The notes under the pieces: model-generated
What the model was told of the DNA's origin: nothing
What the model saw: only the letters and a program-made list of their open reading frames with translations
Database searches by the model: none
Program-made: the position numbers and the translations under genes
In this document: piece by piece, positions 1 to 6,512 of the stretch
Numbering within the stretch: the first letter of the stretch is position 1
Layout: the number at the start of each line of letters is the position of its first letter
NCBI GenBank assembly: GCA_964651475.1
Contig: CAZYXV010000001.1
Location: 186,001 to 250,000 of the forward strand
Direction of reading: 5' to 3'
Length of the DNA stretch: 64,000 nt
Source: JBGSMF01 sp964651475
GTDB lineage: Bacteria > Chloroflexota > Anaerolineae > Fen-1058

Positions 1-250
1 ACTTGAGCGCAATGGCAAGCAATGTATCGCCAGACTGGATCACGTAGATGACGGGCGTGGGCGAAGGCGCGGGCGTGGCCGTAGGCGCGGGGGTGTCTGT
101 GGGTGTCATGGCCGGAGATGGGGAAGGCGTGGGCGGCGCCAGTGTAACGCCCAACGAAGCAATAGTTGGGGTAGGCGCTTCTACCACCTGGCCGCACCCG
201 GCAAGCCACACACTTGCCAAGACCATTAATGCAATAATAAAGCGCCGCAT
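1..250 (-). CDS. LysM-domain lipoprotein (C-terminus beyond window)
   Basis: Reading leftwards from the ATG at 250, the protein opens with a lipoprotein signal peptide ending in a lipobox (LAGC, Cys18). A low-complexity Pro/Thr/Ser linker follows, then the start of a LysM repeat (YVIQSGDTLLAIALK), which is cut by the window edge. LysM binds peptidoglycan or chitin-like glycans, so this is probably a lipid-anchored, wall-binding exported protein. It starts 20 nt after the TPR gene stop and is probably the last gene of the HTH-TPR-LysM operon. No clear Shine-Dalgarno site is visible, which suggests translational coupling. What follows the LysM repeat cannot be seen. Confidence 0.8.
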   Translation of the reverse strand, partial: MRRFIIALMVLASVWLAGCGQVVEAPTPTIASLGVTLAPPTPSPSPAMTPTDTPAPTATPAPSPTPVIYVIQSGDTLLAIALK

Positions 251-270
251 CCAGGCATCCGAGATGTGTA

Positions 271-807
271 CTATGAACGCAAAATCAGCCGCCGCGTCAT
301 CTTGAGCAAGATACGCAAGGCACGCTGCGACGCATTGAGTTGCGTCGCATTCGACAATCCCATATCGTAAGCGGCCAACGCCGGCAACCATTCGCGCCGG
401 CGCAAGCGCAACCTGCCCAGCGCCAGCCAGGTATCACGCGAGAGATTGGGCGCGTCGCATTTTTCCAGGAGCGCCGTCGTCTCGCGATATAGCTCGATGG
501 CCTTGGCGTCATTGTGGCGCGATTCGTACAGCGCGCCCAAGTTGCCCAGGCTCTGGGCTTCTCCGGCCACGTCGCCAATCTTTTGAAAGATCGCCCGCGC
601 TTCCAACAGGGTTCTTTCGGATTCGTCAAACTGCGCCGCTTGCCGCAGGCACACGCCGCGATCATTAAGCGCCCTGGCGGCGGCGGCCAAATCGCCCTGC
701 GCCAGATAAGCCTGATGAGCTTGCCCAAAGCTCACGGCCGCATCCTCAAAGCGCCCAGAGCGGAACAACTCCATCGCGCCCTCTCGTAGTTGGATAGCAT
801 TGCTCAT
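271..807 (-). CDS. TPR-repeat protein
   Basis: This 178-residue protein is built of helix-turn-helix pairs with the TPR pattern (A at 8, G/Y at 4, A at 20 of each unit), for example around AVSFGQAHQAYLAQGD, AAAARALNDRG and AQSLGNLGALYESRHN. Roughly four repeats cover residues 5-155. I start it at the ATG at 807 because GAGAGG lies 7 nt upstream; the longer frame from a TTG at 822 overlaps the previous stop. No catalytic motif or signal peptide is visible, so a cytoplasmic protein-protein adaptor is likely. It lies between an HTH regulator and a LysM lipoprotein, and TPR plus HTH pairs often act as regulator and sensor partner, but that role is inferred. Confidence 0.85.
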   Translation of the reverse strand: MSNAIQLREGAMELFRSGRFEDAAVSFGQAHQAYLAQGDLAAAARALNDRGVCLRQAAQFDESERTLLEARAIFQKIGDVAGEAQSLGNLGALYESRHNDAKAIELYRETTALLEKCDAPNLSRDTWLALGRLRLRRREWLPALAAYDMGLSNATQLNASQRALRILLKMTRRLILRS

Positions 808-818
808 ACCATGGCCTC

Positions 819-1493
819 TCAAAACGTAATTTCCAGCAGCCCTTCGGCAATGCCGCGCAGTTGGCTGGCCGGCATCTCTGCCAGGCGCATAGCCACTCTC
901 AAATACGTTTCGTTGATGGGCTGCACCACAAATTCCCGCACGTCCTCTGGCATCGTCAGAAACAATTCGTACAAGCGATCGTTTAACTCGCGCTCGCCGA
1001 CCATGCCAATTCCCTCGTCGAGAAAGTATGCCATGGGCACGCCCAGGTGCTCACTCATCACTTCCAACTGCGGGAATGGAATGGGACGGTCGCCGCGCTC
1101 AAACTCTGCCACCCGGCGCGCCGAGCAGCCTAACACGGCTGCCATGTCTTTTAAGGTTTTGCCAGACTTGGCGCGCGCTTCGCGCAACAACACGGCAATA
1201 ATGCGTTGGCGCAAAGCAACCAGTTGTTCCGGCGGCGGCGACGCTTCCTGCTCAACCACGGCGTCGCCGTCGCCCCAAAATTGGGCCAGCGGTGTATTCA
1301 AAAAATAAGCCAGGAGCTCTAGCTCTGGCAGAGAAATGTCTTTGCGACCCTCTTCATAGGCCGTGATCAGGCTGGGTTGCACTCCCAGCACATCCGCACA
1401 CTCTTGCTTGGTGCGTCCGCTTTTTGTCCGCGCGCCTTGAAGCAACACTCCCAATATTTTGCGGCGCACAACCAGCACATCTACATCTGGCAT
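819..1493 (-). CDS. Double HTH (XRE-type) transcriptional regulator
   Basis: The 224-residue protein has two Xre/Cro-like helix-turn-helix modules in tandem. The first is at about residues 10-65 (RTKQECADVLGVQPSLITAY, then EEGR). The second is at about 88-145 (KTLKDMAAVLGCSARRVAEF, then ERGDR). A helical tail of about 80 residues follows. Two DNA-binding modules in one chain suggest recognition of a long or bipartite operator. The ATG at 1493 is chosen because GCAGGAGG lies 6 nt upstream; a TTG at 1511 in the same frame has no such support. It is the first gene of a probable operon with the TPR and LysM genes, and a promoter lies just upstream (1519-1548, minus). The effector signal is unknown. 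Confidence 0.85.
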   Translation of the reverse strand: MPDVDVLVVRRKILGVLLQGARTKSGRTKQECADVLGVQPSLITAYEEGRKDISLPELELLAYFLNTPLAQFWGDGDAVVEQEASPPPEQLVALRQRIIAVLLREARAKSGKTLKDMAAVLGCSARRVAEFERGDRPIPFPQLEVMSEHLGVPMAYFLDEGIGMVGERELNDRLYELFLTMPEDVREFVVQPINETYLRVAMRLAEMPASQLRGIAEGLLEITF

Positions 1494-1518
1494 CTTGGCC
1501 TCCTGCAACACTTGGCCT

Positions 1519-1548
1519 ATTATACCATAGCGCCGCCCCCCGCCGCAA
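1519..1548 (-). promoter_or_regulatory. Putative sigma-70 promoter of the HTH-TPR-LysM operon
   Basis: On the minus strand TTGCGG (1548-1543) is followed after 18 nt by a perfect TATAAT (1524-1519). The -10 box lies 25 nt upstream of the HTH gene start. The -35 box is a partial match. Confidence 0.5.
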
Positions 1549-1646
1549 CCAAGCCGGGCTAGTCCCGGCGGCCTGTTACGTCTCGCATTTTACGCATTCG
1601 CCTCCTCGTGGTAAGATACAACAAATCGGATGTGGAGAAAGCCGTC

Positions 1647-2096
1647 ATGCAGCGAGAATACCCAAACGCACCTATCCCGACCGTTGGAGCGGTTGTATTC
1701 AAAGGCGCGCACGTGCTGCTGGCGCAGCGCGGCAAAGAACCCAACAAGGGCATGTGGACCTTGCCAGGTGGGGCCATCGAGCTAGGCGAGACTGCCCGCC
1801 AGGCCATCGAACGCGAAGTATGCGAAGAATGCGGCCTCACCGTGCAGGCGGGCGAGGTGGTAGAAGTGTTAGATATCCTCCAACGCGACGAGGCAGGAGC
1901 ACTGCGCTTCCATTATGTATTGATTGACATGCTCTGCCAGTATGTTAGCGGAGAGATTGAGGCCGGAGATGACGTGGCCGACGCGCGCTGGGTAAGCGCA
2001 GGGGAGTTTGACGCATTGAGCGTGCCACAGCGCGCCCGGAGCATCATTGCCAGAGCGCGCCGGATGATCGAACGCACCTCAACGCCCTGTACGTAA
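1647..2096 (+). CDS. Nudix hydrolase
   Basis: This 149-residue protein has a complete Nudix box GX5EX7REUXEEXGU between Gly42 and Leu64 (E48, R56, E57, E60, E61). It would bind divalent metal and cleave a nucleoside-diphosphate-X substrate. The LPGG lead-in and the C-terminal ADARWVSAGEF stretch resemble the MutT/ADP-ribose pyrophosphatase branch, but the substrate cannot be told from sequence. I use the ATG at 1647, preceded by GGAGAAA; an in-frame GTG at 1608 has no ribosome site. It is cytoplasmic and stands alone, convergent with the ABC exporter genes that end at 2110. Confidence 0.9.
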   Translation: MQREYPNAPIPTVGAVVFKGAHVLLAQRGKEPNKGMWTLPGGAIELGETARQAIEREVCEECGLTVQAGEVVEVLDILQRDEAGALRFHYVLIDMLCQYVSGEIEAGDDVADARWVSAGEFDALSVPQRARSIIARARRMIERTSTPCT

Positions 2097-2109
2097 CAAT
2101 CGCCGCGCG

Positions 2110-2955
2110 TCACAAATCGCGCCGGCTAAACGTCCGCATCGCCAGCAGCAATATCACGCCAGCATAGAACGCCGCGTACACAATCATCGCCGTGCTGGGC
2201 GTGGAAGTGGCTGAAAAAGGCGACACGTTAAATTCACGGGTGATGGGCGACTGCATCTCGTAGGCAGCGCGCCTCCACAACGCCTCGCTGGGCATCAGCA
2301 GGCTGCTGATAATGCCAATGTTGACCGCCGTCTCGTTACGAAGCAGCGAACCAATCTGCTCGACCCACCCGCCGACGAACGCCAAGCCGTATAACCCAAA
2401 AGCCAGCACGCCATTGGCCAACGTCGAAAAGCAAGTGCCGCCCAGCACCGTCACGCTTAACAACACCAGGGCTTCCAGCACGAGGAGCAATAGCCCGGTC
2501 AACACGTGCGGCAGCGCGACGCGCGTGATAGCAAAAGTCACCCCAATCACCCCGCCTGCCATCAATGCCACGTACAACGTCAACATCACAGCAAACCCTA
2601 GCCACTTGCCCAATACGACCTGATAACGATAAAGCGGCTTGGAGACTATGGTTTGCATCGTGCCGGAGGCAATCTCGCCGGAAAGCGTGTCTACAGAGGT
2701 CAACACCGTCATCATCACCACCAGGAAATTGACCACGTACAGGCCAGCCATCGCCATGAAATTCACCATCTCCTTAAAGCCCTGCGATCCATACCCTATC
2801 TCTGGCCCAGCTTCGCGGTGGATGAAGTACAGGCCGGTGCCATACAAGATTAAAAAAGCCAACCCCAACACCAGGGCCGCCCATAGAATTTTGCGGCGCG
2901 CCGCTTCGTGAAACGTCAGGCGAGCGATCACCTCGATAGCCATCATCCTCATCAT
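2110..2955 (-). CDS. ABC-2 type transporter permease
   Basis: A 281-residue polytopic membrane protein with about six hydrophobic segments, typical of ABC-2 exporter permeases. The first is near residues 23-43 (WAALVLGLAFLILYG), the second at about 70-90, and a cluster of four covers 110-230; a last one lies near 255-275. The pattern resembles the NosY/YhfA-like group with a long first extracytoplasmic loop. Its start overlaps the end of the ATPase gene by 4 nt (ATGA type), so the two form one translationally coupled exporter. The substrate is unknown; such pairs export lipids, drugs or copper-site maturation factors. Confidence 0.85.
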   Translation of the reverse strand: MMRMMAIEVIARLTFHEAARRKILWAALVLGLAFLILYGTGLYFIHREAGPEIGYGSQGFKEMVNFMAMAGLYVVNFLVVMMTVLTSVDTLSGEIASGTMQTIVSKPLYRYQVVLGKWLGFAVMLTLYVALMAGGVIGVTFAITRVALPHVLTGLLLLVLEALVLLSVTVLGGTCFSTLANGVLAFGLYGLAFVGGWVEQIGSLLRNETAVNIGIISSLLMPSEALWRRAAYEMQSPITREFNVSPFSATSTPSTAMIVYAAFYAGVILLLAMRTFSRRDL

Positions 2956-3872
2956 AGTCCCCCGTCAGTACCCACGATTTGCAAAAATAGATCTTCCAGG
3001 CTGAGCTTTTGCGGCGCCATCGCATAGAGCGCGCCGCCCTGCCCCACAACCCACTGCGCGATGAGGGGCAACGTGTCCTCGTCTTTCACGATCAAATGCA
3101 CGCGAGAGCCGTCCTGGCGCACGTGCTGCCCCCACTGCGCCAGTCCCTCGACGATGCGCGGCGTCAGGTTGCCCACGCGCAATTCGACCGTTGTTTCACC
3201 ATCTACCAGGGTCTGCAACTCGGCCAGCCGCACTACCGCGCCGTGTTTGATGAACGCCACGCGGTCGCACGTGATTTCAACTTCGCTGAGCAAATGCGAA
3301 TTGAGAAACACAGCCGTGCCTTGCGCTTTTAACTCGCGAATGACATCTCGCACCAGGCGGCGGCCCACCGGGTCCAACCCGGAAGTCGGCTCGTCCAGAA
3401 ACACAAGCTTGGGATCATTGAGCAGCGCCTGGGCCAGGCCAATACGCTGCAACATGCCCTTGGAAAACGAGCCTAGCTTTTTATCACGGTGCTGCGTCAA
3501 TCCCACTACCCCCAGCAACTCGGGAATGCGCTTTTCCAGGCGAGCCGCCGGTATGCGATACAACTGTCCGTGCAGCCGCAAAAATTCGGCGGCGTTCAGC
3601 CAGTCGTGGAACCGAAAATGTTCCGGCAAAAAGCCAACCTTTTCCCGGGCGCGCGGGGCGCCTGGCGCGTACTCCATCACGCGCGCCGCACCTCCGCTTG
3701 GGGAGACCAGTCCCAACAACATTTTTACAGAGGTTGTTTTGCCGGCGCCGTTAGGGCCCAGAAAGCCAAACACCTCGCCCGCGCCCACATCCAAAGTGAG
3801 ATCAGATACAGCCACCTTTTCGCCGTACACTTTGCGCAGGTGATGCGTTTCGATGATTTTTTGAGAGGCCAT
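2952..3872 (-). CDS. ABC transporter ATP-binding protein
   Basis: The 306-residue ATPase has a Walker A GPNGAGKTT near residue 40, the signature SFSKGMLQR near 138, Walker B KLVFLDEPTSGLDP near 155 and the switch histidine in LNSHLLSEVE. After residue about 225 comes a regulatory tail with the beta-rich pattern common in exporters of the CcmA/DrrA/NatA group. It energises the adjacent permease (4-nt overlap). The ATG at 3872 has AGGATAGAG upstream. A homodimer of this ATPase with two permeases is the expected assembly. Confidence 0.92.
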   Translation of the reverse strand: MASQKIIETHHLRKVYGEKVAVSDLTLDVGAGEVFGFLGPNGAGKTTSVKMLLGLVSPSGGAARVMEYAPGAPRAREKVGFLPEHFRFHDWLNAAEFLRLHGQLYRIPAARLEKRIPELLGVVGLTQHRDKKLGSFSKGMLQRIGLAQALLNDPKLVFLDEPTSGLDPVGRRLVRDVIRELKAQGTAVFLNSHLLSEVEITCDRVAFIKHGAVVRLAELQTLVDGETTVELRVGNLTPRIVEGLAQWGQHVRQDGSRVHLIVKDEDTLPLIAQWVVGQGGALYAMAPQKLSLEDLFLQIVGTDGGL

Positions 3873-3930
3873 GTGAACTCTATCCTGCTTTTATTCGTCC
3901 ATAAACCGTGCTCGCCATTTTAACACAAGA

Positions 3931-3970
3931 GTGCGAAGGATGCCAAGCAACCACTCCGCATCCTTCGCAC
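3931..3970 (-). terminator. Hairpin after the anti-sigma gene
   Basis: A perfect 13-bp inverted repeat (GTGCGAAGGATGC and its complement, 14-nt loop) sits 20 nt after the anti-sigma gene stop. On the minus strand it is followed by TCTTGTGTTAAAA, so the U-tract is weak. It separates the sigma/anti-sigma pair from the ABC operon. Confidence 0.6.
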
Positions 3971-3989
3971 CGATGGTCAAGGTCAAACT

Positions 3990-5156
3990 TTACGGCATCG
4001 AGTTGACAATTTCCAATGCGCCGTCAAAAGTGCCATAGCCTATCAAGCCATACACCACGTCGTCTTTCTGCCACAGCAGTGTGAACATGGGCCGGTCACT
4101 GCGCCGCTCGGTCTGCTCGACAAACAAACCCTGCGAGCCTTCCACCGTCACCTCGCGATACGACGCCATGTTTGTTGGCATGGGTATGACCAGCGTGTTC
4201 ATCCAATCAATCTTGGCTGCCGCGGCGCGGGCCTCGTCAGGCGACAAGCCCCACAATTGCAGCAGCGTTTCACCCAAAACATTCACGTCAACGTTGGGCG
4301 GCAAATCTATAGAAGGGCTGTTGGCTTGAATCAACGTGACTTTTTGATCCTCTGCGCCAAACTCGGCCGAGACCATGGGCTGAATATCCACATGAATTAC
4401 CGCCCCATCCAGCCCGGCGGGGATTTGCAATTTCGATTTGCCCATCATGTCTAGCGCGGCGCGCGCACGCTCGGCGTCAAACGTGTAGCGCAACTCGAGG
4501 CCATTTTGCACCTCCAGCGAGTCTGGCGCGCCCAACGCAGACGGCAGGCGAACCCGCACGCCCGCTTTTTGCGACGCCTCTTCCGCCGAAGCGACTGGCA
4601 CCGGTTCTGACGGCTCGCGCACGATGGTAACATCCTCAGAAAATACGTTGGCGATTTGTTCCTGAACCCCGGCGTTATCCATATTTTCCAGCGTCTGGGG
4701 ATTGATCGAGATCACAGCAAACTTGCGCACGCGGAACAGCCCCAAGAACTGGCTGGCGGCAGCGCGCACCGGCGCAAAACTAGACAGTATACCAATCACG
4801 GCGATAATCGCCAATGTGGCCCACACGGGCCGAAACTTGTTGCTAAACATATTTTCAACTCCTGTACGTAATAATGCGGCAAGGTTACGCTGCTGTTGGG
4901 TGGCGGCGCGGCGAGACTGGGCCGCAGCCTGCTTGAGACGAGCCAATGCCACAGAGGCCGGAAGAGGCGCCTCGGAAGGACGCGGGGCCAACACATCCAT
5001 CGCGCGGCGCGCCGACGCTGAACGCGCCGACAGAGCATCCAACTGCCAGCGGCACGCGGCGCACAGGCGCAAGTGTACGGCAACCCGCTCAATCTGCGCC
5101 GCTTCCAACTCGCCATCGAGATACGCCCGGAGTGTTCCTTCTGTGGGGTGCATCAT
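3990..5156 (-). CDS. Anti-sigma factor with zinc-finger domain
   Basis: The 388-residue protein begins with a ZAS-type anti-sigma domain (His28-x3-Cys32-x2-Cys35 in HLRLCAACRWQL). A cytoplasmic Ala/Arg-rich linker and a single membrane span at about residues 111-127 (VWATLAIIAVIGILSSF) follow. The C-terminal domain of about 250 residues is extracytoplasmic, beta-rich and has no recognised motif. The N-terminal finger should hold the ECF sigma factor encoded immediately upstream, and the outer domain probably senses envelope conditions. The start is the first ATG of an ATGATG pair at 5156, with GAGAGGAAG upstream and 1 nt from the sigma stop. A strong hairpin follows the gene. Confidence 0.85.
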   Translation of the reverse strand: MMHPTEGTLRAYLDGELEAAQIERVAVHLRLCAACRWQLDALSARSASARRAMDVLAPRPSEAPLPASVALARLKQAAAQSRRAATQQQRNLAALLRTGVENMFSNKFRPVWATLAIIAVIGILSSFAPVRAAASQFLGLFRVRKFAVISINPQTLENMDNAGVQEQIANVFSEDVTIVREPSEPVPVASAEEASQKAGVRVRLPSALGAPDSLEVQNGLELRYTFDAERARAALDMMGKSKLQIPAGLDGAVIHVDIQPMVSAEFGAEDQKVTLIQANSPSIDLPPNVDVNVLGETLLQLWGLSPDEARAAAAKIDWMNTLVIPMPTNMASYREVTVEGSQGLFVEQTERRSDRPMFTLLWQKDDVVYGLIGYGTFDGALEIVNSMP

Positions 5157-5157
5157 A

Positions 5158-5736
5158 CTATACTTCCTCTCGAATCTCGCTTTTGGCTCGCGTCCTGTAA
5201 CGCGCCTCAAACGCTCGCTCGGCCCGGGCCAAAAGCGTGCCGATTGAGGCGGGAGCTACGCCCAGGACGGCGGCCAGCTCCTTGTAAGATAACCCGGCAT
5301 GGCGCAACACCAACAGTTGGACTTGCTGTGACGTCAGCTCGGCCATCGCCTGGCGCACAACCTGGCGCTGCTCGATACTTGCCACTTGTTCAGCCGGATC
5401 AATCGTCTGCGCGCTCTCCAACTCGGCCGCCGCTTGCTCGTGGCCAAGCCGGCGGCGCGCGGCGCGCAACGCATTATAACCCAGGTGGGTCGCCACGCGG
5501 TACAGCCACCCCCCCGCGTTATCCAGTTCTTGCCGCGGCTGGCCTTCCGAATCGTATAGTGAGCGATACAGACGCAAAAACGTTTCTTGCGCCAGGTCCT
5601 CGGCTTCGGCCTGGTCACCCGTCAGCCGGAACAACACGCCGCAAATCACGCCGTAATACTGGTCAAACAACGCATCGAACGGCTCGGCATCTGCATGGCG
5701 TGTATTGTTGAGCGACACACTCTTGGCAATCGCCAC
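5158..5736 (-). CDS. ECF sigma factor (RNA polymerase sigma-70 family)
   Basis: The 192-residue protein has region 2 at about residues 20-95 (FDALFDQYYGVICGVLFRL, then the AEDLAQETFLRLYRSL core motif) and region 4 at about 125-175 (QVQLLVLRHAGLSYKELAAV, then LGVAPASIGTLLARAERAF). Region 3 is absent, which defines the extracytoplasmic-function type. Translation starts at a GTG (5736) with GGAGG 4 nt upstream. It directly precedes its probable membrane anti-sigma factor. Its target promoters are not obvious here; autoregulation is likely by analogy. Confidence 0.92.
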   Translation of the reverse strand: MAIAKSVSLNNTRHADAEPFDALFDQYYGVICGVLFRLTGDQAEAEDLAQETFLRLYRSLYDSEGQPRQELDNAGGWLYRVATHLGYNALRAARRRLGHEQAAAELESAQTIDPAEQVASIEQRQVVRQAMAELTSQQVQLLVLRHAGLSYKELAAVLGVAPASIGTLLARAERAFEARYRTRAKSEIREEV

Positions 5737-5824
5737 TTTACCTCCATGGCCACGTTATCTCATAAATACAGACACCGCCTGGCGCCGTTTTGTGACATGT
5801 AGAATTCCCCCCCATCAAGGGGCG

Positions 5825-5914
5825 CTAGCAGCCTCTGTCGGGGAGCAGGCTGGCATCCCTATGCCAGCCCCGCCAACGCATCGGGATGCGTCGGCCACTC
5901 CGACAACCTGCTAG
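5825..5914. repeat. Nested inverted-repeat (cloverleaf-like) element
   Basis: Four stems nest in 90 nt: outer CTAGCAG/CTGCTAG (5825-5831 with 5908-5914), a bulged TGTCGGGGAG/CTCCGACA stem (5836-5845 with 5898-5905), a 9-bp hairpin GGCTGGCAT/ATGCCAGCC (5848-5856 with 5861-5869) and a 6-bp hairpin ACGCAT/ATGCGT (5876-5881 with 5886-5891). It lies between the divergent sigma and thioredoxin genes. No protein frame explains it. It could be a structured RNA, a REP/MITE-like element or a protein-binding site. Confidence 0.65.
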
Positions 5915-5952
5915 AACTGCTTTAGGAAAATCCTAGGATTTCTCGCTCTTAC

Positions 5953-5981
5953 TTGACACGCCAGGCAATCATAGGTACACT
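5953..5981 (+). promoter_or_regulatory. Sigma-70 promoter of thioredoxin gene
   Basis: A perfect TTGACA (5953-5958) and a TACACT (5976-5981) are separated by exactly 17 nt, and the -10 box ends 35 nt before the thioredoxin ATG. Confidence 0.75.
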
Positions 5982-6016
5982 ATACCGTCAAATCAGGCCA
6001 TTTGCAAGGGAAAACC

Positions 6017-6343
6017 ATGAGCAAACTCACTATAGTCAACGATGCCGACTTTGAGAACCAGGTTATACGTTCTCCTCTGCCCGCGCTGGTAGATTTGTGG
6101 GCCGAGTGGTGCGGCCCGTGTAAAATGCTCACGCCCATTATTGAAGAGATTGCTTCTGAGTATACCGGCCGGCTCAGAGTATTCAAATTGAACGTAGACG
6201 ACAATCCCAACACCCCCTCACAATTTGGCATTCTGGGTATTCCCACCTTGTTGCTTTTCAAAGAGGGACAACTCGTCGAAAGCATCACCGGCTATATGCA
6301 CAAAGATCGCCTACTTGCAAAAATAGGGCCACATCTGATATAA
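6017..6343 (+). CDS. trxA: Thioredoxin
   Basis: The 108-residue protein has the length and layout of classical thioredoxin: buried Asp26, the redox motif WCGPC (Cys32/Cys35) after the VDLWAEW strand, and the cis-proline in GILGIPTLLLF. It reduces protein disulfides in the cytoplasm using electrons from thioredoxin reductase. I start at the ATG at 6017, which has AAGGG upstream; an in-frame upstream extension has no support. The gene has its own near-consensus promoter and stands alone. Genomes often hold several paralogues, so the symbol is a family-level name. Confidence 0.93.
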   Translation: MSKLTIVNDADFENQVIRSPLPALVDLWAEWCGPCKMLTPIIEEIASEYTGRLRVFKLNVDDNPNTPSQFGILGIPTLLLFKEGQLVESITGYMHKDRLLAKIGPHLI

Positions 6344-6512
6344 TTAAAGCACATTCCCCATCGCACAGGTTGGTCAACAAGGGAAGCCAAGTGCCCAGCC
6401 CGTACTTTAGTATAACAATGCACATCCTCGCTCTCTTCGAGACGTGTGGCTGCCGAAAGAGGGTAAGAGCAACAAGTGGCGTGTTGTACTGAAAGCGATA
6501 TACGAGGGAAAA

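Noticed and set aside
48..305. 85-codon Gly/Val-rich plus-strand ORF
   Set aside because: Antisense of the Pro/Thr linker of the LysM lipoprotein.
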